A DNA stretch of 64,000 bases from Combretum micranthum (Eukaryota; Streptophyta; Magnoliopsida; Myrtales; Combretaceae). The position numbers and the translations under genes were made by a program. Shown one piece after another: positions 37,040 to 49,104 of this stretch; position 1 is the first letter of the stretch; each line of letters starts with the position of its first letter. The stretch is from positions 744,001-808,000 of the forward strand of contig JAMXBD010000094.1 in the NCBI GenBank assembly GCA_024138025.1, given 5' to 3'. The notes under the pieces are model-generated. The model had not been told where the DNA came from, ran no database searches, and saw nothing but the letters and a program-made list of their open reading frames with translations.

Positions 37040-40000
37040 AAGTGTAATAAGCCATGCATGCATGCCTGTGCACTTGGCCATGCAGCTTTCTATGACTTAT
37101 TTAATTTTCCTAAGTGATACATAGCCCCATACATGCTTGTTCACATTATAACAACCTATAAAAGACTTTTTTTCTTCCCTATAATCAATTGAAATCAATT
37201 TTTAACTCCTTCCCTTTAAGATTATGGTTTATACTAAGATCTTGAAATGAGAACTGCAAAAGTATAGACTATAGGTGAATTTAGGTCTATATATGGATTC
37301 TAAATAATTTAAAATTGTAATTCAAGTTAGAGGAATCCACTACTTAAGTAGTGGATGTCTTAGGTTTATGTGCACACACAAACACATTGAGCCTATGCTC
37401 AAAATCATGTATTCACTATCTCTTATGTCAACGAGAAAATGTGCATCCAATCAAATATTGGTAAAGTATGTCCAATTTAACTAATCAATTATGCCTCTCA
37501 TGAGTTAAATAGAGCAATGGAATAATGGATTTTGTACTTTCATTTTTTTCTCCCTTTTAGATACTCCCATGCTTACTTATTTTTGAGTTATTCTTTAACT
37601 TTGCCACTCATACCTACTTAAAAATCCTTCGTTTAATGTCATCTAATTGTACAAACTAACACATTGAGCCTAGGTTCATGATCATGTGTCCATTATCTCC
37701 TATATCAATAAAAAATTGTACTCAAAATTAAACATAAGTAAAACATCTATTTAACATATCTAAGCAATCATGCCACTTTTGAGTTACCACTTATGCTTGC
37801 TCACTTAAGTTATGCCTCATCGTTTCTAAATAAATCTAGTACCTTTCAAAACATGTATGCCTTTTCTCACTTATCAAACACTAATAAGCACTTTTTTTTC
37901 ACCACTAATTGATCTTTTGCTCATGTGAGGTGATGAATTCATGCACAAATTTCAAAGAATCAACATGTGTGCCTTTTTGCACTTATTTGTTCATCACTCA
38001 TTCACCAATGGAATAGATTAGTTTCAAATCCTCATCTTTCCTTCTGTAATGGTAGGCAAAAAAAGAAAAAAAAAAAGAGCAATGAGAGAAATGAAAGGAA
38101 GGGATAAGAGATGCTTAAGTTGCTTGTTAAGAAGCACTTATTTAAAGTCTTAGCTCAATTATCCACAAAAGTTAGCTTGATTAAAGCTTATTAAAAATTT
38201 TATATACGAAGAAGTTTTTGTCATTGGTGCCAACATAAAATCAATCAAATATTTTAAGGGCATTAGCTTTCCAAATTAAATTCATATTCTCTAAAGGTAA
38301 CCATTTCTTCAAAAGCAAGAGAGGGATCTAGGACATAAAGTCCAATTTCTACTCAGTCTCTCTAATAAGTCCTTAATTGGATAGGGTATTTTGAGCTTAA
38401 TGATTAATTTTATGAATACTCTGAAGATAAAAGGTACTTAATTGGTTAAAATATTGATTTAAAATTCTTAAGGAGTCATTTAAGCTTAAAAAGGGGTTTT
38501 ATTAAGTTGAAGCGAGTGGTGGTCAAGATTGTTCAAGATGGAAAAAGTGCAGGTGCAAAAGTGTTGACACACCTTCAGTTGTGTTGGGAACAAAATCAAA
38601 ATTTCAAGACTACAGAAGCTTGTATACAACTTGTGTTGAAGGTTGTGTCGAAAAAAAAAATGAGTATGGTGTGCTAAGAACAAGTCAAGAATATAAGTTG
38701 TGTTTGTGGCTACATTGGAGGAGCATTTAATGAAGATTTTTGTGTTTTTTACTGGGTATACGAGTGAGTACATGGTCGTATACTATGCCTATGCTGAAAA
38801 TTGTTTCTTATTTTATTTTGAATTTTGAATCTATTTGAAAAGAAATGATTAAGATTTGACCTATTTGCATCCTAGAGTCATAGAAAGAGATCTTTAAGGA
38901 AAGAAAGTTAATATTTATGAATATTTAAAGAGATTCTTCATAAATATATGACTCCATTGTGATGAAGACATAAGTTGTCAGATCAAGGGTTTACTGGAGA
39001 GATAAAGTAGTGAGAGAAAGTCAAGATTACTAGAGTTGCTAAAGATTGCAAGATTGAAGATTAGAGGATGATTTCTTTCTTCGTTTCTAGTTTCTTAAAT
39101 TGTTAATACTATGGAAGAGTAGATTGTTTTTATCCTAGCATTGAAGAACTTAATTTTATTATGTAACAAGGATTTATTTGTTTTTAATAATAGATTAATT
39201 TCTTAAATTCATTTATGTGTGCTTATTTGTTTCTTGAATCAATAATTGCTAGCATATTAATTTAATGTTCGATATTATTGTGGTAGATTGAGAAATCACC
39301 ATTATAATAAATCTTGCACAAACGAAGAAAATTGCGTGCATTCCTAGAGACAAGATGACAAAATTCTTTTGTATTAGATTAAAACCTAGAGTTGATTTAA
39401 TCTAATAATGGATTATTTGTATGAAGTAATGCAATTTTAGGTTACTATTAGCTAAGAAAATATTCTAGGCGATTCATCTAGGATGAGGGATTAATAGTCT
39501 ATAGAGGAATATTAATCTAATTAAAGAATTCCACAGTCTAAGGATTAATTAATTAATTGATGCTTAGTTGGTAATGTTACATAATAGATTCGTGGTAGTT
39601 CAATGTAAGGGTAAGCCTTCTGATTTGATATCTTTAGAAAAAGTAATCTTGATTGAATTAGTAGTAGTAACTAGTAACTTTAGTATAACTAATTGATTAA
39701 TTAAAACAATTGAATTGATAAGTTGGATAATAAGAATAAAGTGATTACTAGTACTTGGAAAAAATCTTTGAGGATTGGTATTTGATATTTAATTCCTTCA
39801 AACTTTTTAGAAAACGATCATCACTCTCCAATCTCTAAAACAAATTTTGGAGAGTTCTTTAGTCCTCTATCTATCTTAAAAGCATCTCTCTAGCTTGAGG
39901 AGTGAGTTATTTCTCTTATTCCTTATCTCCTTCTTTTGCATTAAGTCATTTCTTGCGTAGAAAAACTTCAAATATTTCCTTGCATTATTTGTTCAATATC

Positions 40001-42214
40001 TTTCTTTACTCAACACCAATCTTTCTCAAATGGAATTATGTACTTTAAGCCTTGCTTCTTATTCTTTGTTGTACCTATCCACACACTTATTCAATTGTTG
40101 TCTTCTTTTTTAATCATGTTCTTTCTATCATCTGATTAAATATAATTAACATTTTATTTAGAGAATCAATCATTCTTTTGCAATTATCTTCCACTTTATT
40201 TTATTCCTCCCTCTCTTTTGCGGCTTAAGGATATTGATCTCATTCAATACAAAAGGTTTCTACCTCATTAGCTAATATTAGAGAAGGTTAAATGGTTTAA
40301 CTTCAAAATAAAGATTAGGCAAAAGATATACATAAGAGGGCCAGAGGAGTGTAATATGTCATTTGTTTGAATGGGTTGCAAAGAAATACTAGTGTGTTAC
40401 AAACAAGTAGTGGAAATAGTGCATAGTATTTATAAAATTGTCAACATAGGAAAATTTTAACGATATTTATATGTCATTAATCATTTTACATGACATATCA
40501 CACTCGATAAGTCTTTTCTCAAGCTAGAGATATGTGGTTAGGCATGTTTTCCCAAATCTTCATCAATAGGTCTCGTAATTACCTCTACTATATGGACAAG
40601 TTGGTTATTTTATGGATATTAGCCTCAACAGAACTTCACAAAACAAACTAAATGAAATATTAAGCTACACAAAAGGGGAAAAAACTAATAAAGAAAAAAC
40701 CAAAGTGACAAATTAAAAAGGAAACTAAAGAGATTAAATTGAATGCTAAAAAAGAAAACTTGAAATTGCTAGACACGTTTCCATGATAATGATGCCACAA
40801 ACTTATACTATAAATTGCAGTACCATGCAAGAGCATAATGTCAATCCCATAGAAAGGAAGGAGATATCAAGTTATAGCTAACCCATATTTATTTGATCTA
40901 ACAAACCAAGAGTTTAAAGTGATAAAGTTATAAACTATAAGCTAAAATAGAAAACGACATGGGATTCATAATTTCAATAAATACACATTTGTAGATCTGT
41001 TGAAAAAGAAATGCTCCTGTATTATAGTAATTAACTATATTGTCAACCAATATCTCTTATGCCTTGGCGAATTTAATTAAAAATTTAACAAGCTTAACTC
41101 TTGTTAAGCATTGATAATTTCAGATTCGCATAAAATTTGCTAAGAATTTGCACAAGGCATGTAATCTCATCCAAATCCCTCATATTACCAACAATAGATC
41201 TAAACCACTAACTTGCCTCTTGAATTTTGTTAGCAATTAAGCATCGTTTTTCAAAACTGGTTGAGGTAAGAAAAAATTCATTAAATCAAGTAATCATATG
41301 TATTCTCATATAAATCCATCTCTTGTTTCCAAAAGATAGCTCTAGATAATTAGTTTCCTCTTAGATGCATTGATGATTAATTACCCATTTTTCAAAACTG
41401 GCTAAGGTAAGAAAAACATCATAAAACAAGTTTTAGTAAAATCTATTCAATTAAAGCATGAATCTCTGAAGTTTTTGTCTAGACTAGACACCATTATAAT
41501 TTCAATAAACTAATTAACTAAGCATGAGTTAAACAACAAGAAAAAGTGACTAAAAGATTGAAACTATAGATCAACTAAATGTTCAAGGCATTTAGGGGAG
41601 AGAGAGACATTAGACAAAGAGGAATTGCATATGCTAAAACAACAAATATTAAACTAAATAAAACATGTCAAATACATAAGAACTAGGATTTAGACTACTA
41701 AATAAAGAAACTAATAGCTAAAATGGGAGACAAAAGTCAAGACTAAGTATAACATACAAAACACATCAAATAGAGGCCATAATTTGAGCTTTTTAGCATG
41801 CAAAAGCATGATATTTTGTAGCTAACAAGCTTCCTTCTGCCAAAATAAGTTAAAGATGTGAGATTTGGATTTGATTAGTCTAGTTAATCCTTTAGATCAG
41901 TTCGGCCCTAAAAAAAAGATCCTTTAGGTCAATCATTTGAATTACTTTATATCTAAGTTTTATACTGCTCAACCTAGTTCAATTAATTAAACTATAAATG
42001 GATCACCTAAAATTTGGATTTTTTCTTAATATTCCAAATTCATATTTGAGTTAAATATCTTCATTTGATTCCATAACTTCTCATTTAATGTAACAACTGA
42101 TTTTAACATATGTTAATCCTCTCTAAAATTTTGCTTTGTTCCATATTTTCCATTTGAACATATTAAGTTAATCAAAATATCAAAGATATCATTTTTATTA
42201 GATAGGTAATAAAC
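37040..42214. other. Non-genic repeat-derived stretch
   Basis: No gene recognised in 5.2 kb. 37040-37330 continues the pre-insertion host sequence of Copia-1. A diverged tandem pair lies at 37383-37515 and 37660-37785 (see separate entry). The 95-codon minus frame at 38486-38773 has no domain. Wording such as GTGCATTCCTAGAGACAAG (about 39339) and the phrase around GCAGTACCATGCAAGAGC (40817) recalls non-coding parts of gypsy elements, but no coding domain, LTR pair or PBS supports a call. Confidence 0.4.
37383..37785 (+). repeat. Diverged tandem pair, period about 277 bp
   Basis: CACATTGAGCCTA begins at 37383 and again at 37660. Each is followed by a TCATGT(A/G)TcCA/ATTATCTC block, a long variable AT stretch, and ATCATGCC/TTATGCC before GAGTTA. 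Clear by eye but diverged. Confidence 0.55.
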
Positions 42215-42219
42215 CAAAT

Positions 42220-43823
42220 TGTTGATATTTATGACTCAAATTTACTCAAAACTGTCATTTTTTGGAGTTAAGGCCACTATTTATGTATATTAGACTATAC
42301 ATTTATTAGTCATTTATTGTATATTAATTATACATTTAAGGGTCTTAGACAAATCTTGATATTTTTTTTAAGGATTTGAGCCTTTTGACCTTCCAAGAGG
42401 GTTTTTGTGTGTGAAAAACACTTTTCCCTTTTGAGCATTGGAGTTTTGAGATAAAAAAGATCTATTGTAATCAACCTTGTACTCCTTTCTTCAACACTAG
42501 TGAATTTCTCCTCTTCTTTGCCCGTAGTTTTTCCTAATTTAGTTTTTTTCACGTTAAATCTTGTGTATGCATTTTTTCTATCACTTTTATTTTCTACCAT
42601 TGTTTGTCATGCAGGATCACAACAAGTTGTATCAGAGCAAAAGTTTTGATCTTTTGTCTTTCTCTATAATGGCTTCAGTTACGATATTCTGCTGCTAGAT
42701 TGCAACACAAGATTTTCTGTATGGCAAGTTAAGATGTGAGCGGTTCTTGCACAGATGGCTCTAGATGATGCACTTTTAGGGTTTGATAAAATGCCTTCGT
42801 CATGGACACTAGAAAAGAAGCAACGCAAGGATCGTAAAGCCCTTTCGTAAATCTACCTTCATCTCTCAAATCAAATCATATAGGACATGTTGAAAGAAAA
42901 AACAGTAGCTACGTTGTGGTTAAAATTAGAGTAGCTTATATGCCGAAAAGTCTCACTAGCAAGTTGCACTTAAAACAACGACTATACTTGCACCATCTGT
43001 CTGAAGGTGGATCTATGGATGACCATCTAAACGTCTTTAAGGAAATCATTTCTGATTTGGAAACTATGGATATCAAATATGATGAAGAAGATCTAGCCCT
43101 AATCCTTTTATGCTCTTTGTCACCTTTACATTCAAATTTCAGAGACACAATATGGTATAATCGAGATACTCTTACCATCGAGGAGGTTTATGATGTATTG
43201 GTATCTTTTGAGAAAATGAAACATCTTGTTATTGGAACCAAGCCCAAGGCTAAGGGTTTGGTTACTTGAGTTAGGAGTCAGGAACGCAATACTGGTGGAA
43301 ATTCAAGAGGAAGACCGAAGTCTTCCAATAGAAATAAGACCTACAGGTATTGTAAGAGGAAGGGACATATCAAGGCAGAATTTGAGTTAAGATGGAAATT
43401 GTTGATATTTGTGACTCAAAATTACTCAAAACTGTCACTTTTTGGAGTTAAGGCCACTATTAATGTATATTTGACTATACATTTATTAGTCATTTATTGT
43501 ATATTAATTATACACTTAAGGGTCTTAGACAAGTCTTGATAAATTTTTTTTTTTTTTTTAAGGATTTGAGCCTTTTGACCTTCCAAGAGGGTTTTTGTGT
43601 GTGCAAAACACTTTTTCCTTTTGAGCATTGGAGTTTTGAGATAAAAAAAAAAAAAAAAAACTATTGTAATCAACCTTGTACTCCTTTCTTCAATACTAGT
43701 GAATTTCTCCTCTTCTCTGCCCTTAGTTTTTCCCAATTTAGTTTTTTTCACGTTAAATCTTGTGTATGCATTTTTTCTATCACTTTTATTTTCTGCCATT
43801 GTTTGTCATACAAGATCACAACA
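42220..43823 (+). mobile_element. Gag-only mini-copia with two LTRs
   Basis: A perfect 5-bp target duplication, CAAAT (42215-42219 and 43824-43828). The 5' LTR is 42220-42624 and the 3' LTR 43400-43823. Both start TGTTGATATTT and end GATCACAACA and are nearly identical; most of the length difference lies in T and A runs. A PBS-like TTGTATCAGAGC follows the 5' LTR at 42627. Only a broken gag lies between, joined after its zinc knuckle directly to the 3' LTR, so protease, integrase, RT, RNase H and the polypurine tract are gone. The gag closely resembles that of Copia-2 (53-55 kb), which may represent the autonomous partner lineage. Confidence 0.9.
42669..43392 (+). pseudogene. Mini-copia gag
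   Basis: Starts MASV at 42669. LGFDKMPSSWTLEKKQRKD matches Copia-2 gag LGFDKMPTSWTLEEKQRKG. The clean stretch 42916-43269 covers the middle of gag (HLKQRLYLHHLSEGGSMDDH, YDEEDLALILLCSLSPLHSN, EEVYDVLVSFEKMKHLVIG). A stop separates it from a CCHC-like YRYCKRKGHIKAEFE, where the third ligand region is altered. At least three frame breaks. Confidence 0.8.
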
Positions 43824-43828
43824 CAAAT

Positions 43829-45429
43829 TAATTTATATAAGGTCTAACACATTTTTATCTTATTATAGGCTCAATTGCTAATTCTAATTTATTTAATCTC
43901 TAATCATCTGTTATTATCCTTATCCACTACATCGAACTAAGTCAAACTTCAATTACTCTAGGAGTGAATTAATTGTTAGGAAACCACTATTGGTCATCGT
44001 CTTGGATCACAGCAACATTGGAAGGACTCAGAAGGAGAAACTTTATCTTCATTTAACTATATGTTAAAATGTGAGACCATTTTTTATTTTAGTGTCTTAA
44101 AATTTTTGTTTTATTTATTTGTGTCCTGAATAGTATTATATGATTCAATGGAAAATTCTATAGTCTCATCATTAATTTTAACGTGACTGGTTATGTCATT
44201 ATCCAACGACTCATATTATACTCAATCGTGATTGAATCACTAAAATAGTTATTATTCTAATTATTAGATGATTAACTGAATGGTCCGTCGATGGATCGTA
44301 GAAGCTCCTATGATTCAACATATATATATATATATATATATGTATCAATGTTTGCAAAATTTTTTGGCGTACAGCTTCGTTGTCTGACGAAAAGGAAAGG
44401 TAACTCGAGAAAACCTACTTTGTTTTCTTTTCTTTTCCAACCTACTTTGTTTTCTTTTCTTTTCCTTTTTTTTTCATATAATCATTTCTCTCCAGATATT
44501 TTAATATGCTAATATACATCATTATCTTTTATTATATCATTTATGTTTCTTTTTTCTTTTTTAAAGCAGCATATATGAGCCACTCGCTTATTTCATCTTA
44601 TTTTAGTTGTTTAGATATTTTACTCATACAAATAAAATATAAATATAAAATACAAATATAAATCAAACAATTAAAACATATATAATAATATCTTGATTTA
44701 GGGTGTTTGATTAGAAGGAGCTTAGCTGGCAGGACTCTCCGTCCTTAACCAACCCAGAGAAATGAATAGATATACCATAGGAATATAAAATAATTACTAA
44801 AAAATGGCCTTGGCAAAGATAATTTACGAGTGACTATTATCAAAACATTGTATACATCATATGCAATTTCACGTTGGATATTTAAATTCACAATAACTAT
44901 TAAAATTTTGCTATCTCAAAGTGTCCTTAACAATGGTGATAAAAACAACTAGTGATTTATATGATAGGTAGAGACACGATTGAAATGTTAATTTGCAAAA
45001 GCAATTTCCATTGGTGCATACTCCGAAACGCATCAGAATCATGTGCTTTCTTGAGTTCTAGCATGACTTTCTACTTTTATAGAAGGAAGGCATCCTATTT
45101 ATCAAGAGAAAATAGATAGAATCCATCCATCTTTTTTTTTTTCTTTCCTGAAAATCAAATATCAAGAGTATTGAAGGCTTTTGTATCAACTTTTTTGCCT
45201 ATATAAGAGAAATTCAAGCGATGTCAAATGCCAACACCAACACATCTACTGATTTCTTGCTTGCATCCAGGATTAAAAAGTGAAGAAATCACAACAAACA
45301 TTGGAAGTATTTGATAGTTTGAATCACACAATTCCTTAATTATTTTACATACATCCATTCCTAGACAGGAGAGCCTAATTGCAATTCAGAGTTTAGAACT
45401 CTTGGAAAACCAATAAAAACCGCTATATC
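43829..45429. other. Non-genic stretch downstream of the CNL pseudogene
   Basis: Contains (TA)n at 44320-44341 and a block at about 44215-44300 resembling the MITE-like element at 21496-21675 (CACTAAAATA, then TTAGATGATTAACTGAATGG). A duplicated TTTTCTTTTCTTTTCC pair occurs at 44430-44465. No gene. Confidence 0.45.
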
Positions 45430-47981
45430 CTACAACTTTGTGGACTTCACTTTCTTTCCATCAATGTAGATGTCTGGGACATGAGCTATCTTGGACCAAT
45501 CTTCACCGCTCCTGGAGTCGCACCTTTTTGTAAGCTCTCCACAATTACTGATGTTCAGTTCTCTCAGAGTAGTAAGATGGGGCATACCCTCTGGTAGAGC
45601 CGACAGTTTTGGACAATCTTCAATCCTCAGTTTACACAGAGATGTGCACTGTTGCAGCCACCTAGGCAGTTCTTGGAAGTTGGGGCAGTTCTCGATTTGT
45701 ATGGTTTGTAGTGTTCTTGCTGATGCTTGGAGCCACTTTGGTAATGCAGACATTCTTGGCAGTCCTACAAGCATTAATGTTTTAAGCCTCATTTGCACAT
45801 GCTCTTCACCTTCTGGTAGTTTCAGTTTCTCACAATTCTGAATGCATAGTTTCTCCAGTGAGCGCAATTCTAGGACGCCCCTTGGTAAGGTAGTCAATCT
45901 TGGGCATCCTTCTATGAATAATTTCCTTAGATATATCAAGAGCTGCATGTCATCGAATAAGGCTTCCAAATTGCTGCAATCTGCTATTACAAGAGATCTC
46001 AGAGAAGTCACGCATCCAATTCCATTCTCCGGTAAATTTCTTTGTTTAGTAGTTACATCCAAAAACCGGAGCTTGGTCATAGTCTTTATTCCAGGAGGCA
46101 GCTCTTCAAGTTCCTCACATTCGGCGAGTCCCAAGCTCTGCAAGTTCTGAAGATAGCAAACTGATTTGGGGAGCTTCTTGATTTTGCGGTTCTTGCATAA
46201 GTGAAGAAATCTCAATTGCTGTAGACTGCCAATGGAACTAGGCAGCTCCTCAAAGCTTGATTCATGGAGATAAAGCACACGCAAGTGCTTAAATCTAGAA
46301 ATGCAGGACTGAAGGAAGGACTCTCCTGTTGGTCCTCCTTTTGTATCGGAAACATGATAGTGTGAACACCCGTGAATTTGTGGAAATTTTGAAGAATTTC
46401 ATCGGACAGCGAAGTTGGATCAGCAAATGCTAAATGTCGCGTCCTTTCATAAACATCTCGGGTCTTGATATTCACCACAGTGGATTCATTTTGGGCCACG
46501 AACCGGGCAAGATCATGTATAAGATCATGCATCTTGAAGGTGACATAGAGGTAATCTTCTGTAACATCCTCAAAGAATGACCTCGACCATAATTCCTCCC
46601 AATATTGCTGGCCAAGGTCTTCCAAATCTTGATTATGTACCTTAGGTTGAATAAGCCCATTGGCGATCCATAACTGGATCAATTCAACATCATTGAATTC
46701 ATAATTCTTTGGAAATATTGAACAATATGCGAAACAGGGTTTAAGATAGGATGGCATTAAATCGTAGCTTATCCTCAATGAGGGCAAAATATCAGTATTT
46801 AATTGCCATATCTCACTGTCTCGAATAGATTCCCAATAACGTTTGTCAGTTTTTGAATAAAGCAGGCTACCTAGAGTCCTTAATGCCAAAGGATTCCCTC
46901 CACATTTTCTCACTATTTCGTCTCCAATCTCCACAAGGTGTGGGTGGCTGCTCTCTTCTCCCTGCCCAAATGCAGACTTTCTAAACAAAGTTATAGAATC
47001 TTTTTCTGAAAGACGGCTTAAGTCGTACCGCGTGGTTGTTCCAGTAACTGGACAACCGACTGACTACGGGAGGTGATAACAATTTTGCTTCCACTAGAAA
47101 CACCGTCCAACAGCTCTATGAATTCAATCCATTCGTTACGACTAACATTCCATACATCATCCAAGATAAACAAACATCTTTTATTCTCCAACTTATCCCT
47201 AAGGTAACCTTGCAGCTTTTCTAGCCTCCAATCACTGCATTTAATATCTGTATCTATAGATTCAACAATAGCTGCTGCTATCTTTCTAACATCAAAATCT
47301 ACCGGCATAGATATCCACACTTTGAGATCAAAGTGCCGATTTACATTATCATCCATGTATATCAGTTTAGCCAGGGTGGTCTTTCCTATGCCTCCAATTC
47401 CAACTATTGGAATGACAGATACATGACCACTTTCTCTATTGTCCACGCTCATTACAAGTTCAAGCATTTTTCTCTTATCGTCACCTCTTCCAACAACAGA
47501 TGGTACAGACACGAAGGAATGTTTCCCGCCTTTGTATTATACTTTTATCCTCTGCCATGTTAGAAGACCATATTTATCCTTTTCAGCTTCTATTTCCTTA
47601 AGCCTCTTTCTCAAAACTCGGATGTTATGGCCGATTTTAAACCGAAAGAAAATTTGATATATACACGAAAATAAGTAGCGTACCTTCCTTTTGATGCTTT
47701 ATGATATGGAGCTTGCCTCACAAAGTGTCGGATTCAAATTCATCAAGAATTTCTTCTGCATCATAGCAAAAGTTTTTCAGCTTTTGCAGCCAGTGTTTCA
47801 CCTTTTTGTCTTTGGACTGCTTGTTTTCAGCATCCAGAAGCACTTCTCTTATCCCGGTCAGCACTTTGTCGAGCTCCTCCAGGTCCTTTTCAACACCCCA
47901 TGCCGATGTGATTTCCTCATAAACCAAAGGTGTCAACTTCTCCAGGACAATTCCAACAACGCTGGTTGCAAATTCCGCCAT
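45430..47981 (-). pseudogene. CNL (CC-NBS-LRR) disease-resistance pseudogene, RGA-like
   Basis: From ATG 47981 the frame gives an Rx-type coiled coil (MAEFATSVVGIVLEKLTPLV, then WLQKLKNFCYDAEEILDEFE). Then come the P-loop GIGGIGKTT (47401-47375), kinase-2 LFILDDVW (47173-47150; the Trp indicates CNL rather than TNL), RNBS-B GSKIVITSRS, GLPL as CGGNPLAL (46904), RNBS-D CFAYCSIFP, MHD as MHDLIHDLA (46532) and about ten LRRs, ending IYIDGKKVKSTKL. Family role: nucleotide-dependent intracellular immune receptor. Lesions: a frameshift with stop at about 47720, another shift near 47650, stop TAA at 47537-47539, and frameshifts near 47047 and 46340. Total length fits an intronless gene of about 850 codons, so this is a recently decayed, otherwise full-length copy. 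Confidence 0.93.
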
Positions 47982-48979
47982 GTAGTGAACGGGCGAAACT
48001 GGAATACGGTGTTTTGAGGAGTGCAAGATAGTATTATCAATTCACTCAAATCAGTTGTATGCTGTTAGCTCCTGTTCAGGATGCTTCATGCATATAAATA
48101 CAATTTTTAGATTCTAATCACCCAAATAAAGAAAAAGGCTGAGGGCTAGGAATATGAATAGTTCTATGATGTTAATTCATCGTTTTCCTATTCCTTGTTC
48201 AGGAGTTTCACGCAATGCGATGCTGTCCCATGGACAAAGTTGGATCTCTCCTTTTATTTTTTCTCAAGAAAAAGAAGATGAAGAAGAATAGAATGAATTT
48301 TTTGCTTTTTTGCAAATTCCTTTCTTGCTTCACTGTTCATTTCATTTATCAGAAAAAGCAAAGGGCTAAAAGATTGATGAAAGAAAGAGAGAGAAGAACA
48401 TGAGCTTTCCTCCTTTCCTTGGTATGAAGGTAGCCGCAGCACATGCAGTCTCTGTCTCTCAAAAAGCATAATTGATGAGTTTCAATTGATTCCTTTCCCT
48501 TTGAGAGTTGCCAACACCAAACTTAGCGATTTTTCATGTCTTTCGTTGTTTTCTACCATCTGATAATTTCATATTATTTTTGCTCGGTATGGGTCAAGCT
48601 AAACATGATTCATTGATATCTTCTGCTCCTTGATGATTTGATAATGAGACTTAATGCCGTATGAATGTAAATATATAAGTCATATGAGAGAAGTTCATGA
48701 GATTCTTTAATTTTTTATTGCGGAAGAATCACAATGTGTCAAAAGGCTAATAGGATGCAATGAACTGGAGTTCATGATAGAAATCACAACCAACTCATAC
48801 ACTACTTGATATTCCAATAATCCCCTCACTGGTTGAGCTACCAGACTGATTAATGCCCCATTACATTGAACTAATTATGAGTTTAAATGACGATGAAAGC
48901 TCTTGAACCTAAAACCTTTCACAATAATATTAAAGTATCTCAGGGGAAAGAAAACACATATACCAAAAGCCCTTTTATC
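47982..48979. other. CNL upstream flank, no gene seen
   Basis: AT-rich sequence between the CNL start and Copia-2. Short frames at 48215-48403 and 48254-48469 are low-complexity (Lys/Met or Ser/Leu rich) and opposite-strand overlaps of each other. The CNL promoter would have been here; no convincing TATA box was identified. Confidence 0.45.
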
Positions 48980-49104
48980 CTATGTCTTCACGAAGATATG
49001 ATGAAACAATGGCAGTAATCATGGGCAGAGGCGGAGAAATCCACTATAATTGAAGTTGTAGTACAAGATTGAAGAGTACTTTAGAATGCAAAGAATATGT
49101 AACT
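48980..49104 (-). repeat. Copia-2 3' LTR, distal part
   Basis: Matches 5' LTR blocks: ATGGCAGTAA, CATGGGCA(C/G)AGG, GGAGAAATCCACTATAATT and AATGCAAAGAATATGTAAC. Two internal deletions are visible relative to the 5' LTR, roughly 67 and 125 bp. The proximal part is 50795-50973. Confidence 0.75.

Noticed and set aside
38486..38773. 95-codon minus-strand frame as a gene
   Set aside because: No domain, no promoter or splice context, in repeat-derived sequence.
45491..46150. Two plus-strand frames of 116 and 102 codons
   Set aside because: Antisense of the CNL leucine-rich repeats; Ser-rich composition is a by-product of the complementary LRR codons.
48777..48781. ATAGA as the left target duplication partner of Copia-2
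   Set aside because: It matches 55539-55543, but the sequence to its right does not align with the expected LTR end, so a chance match is likely.
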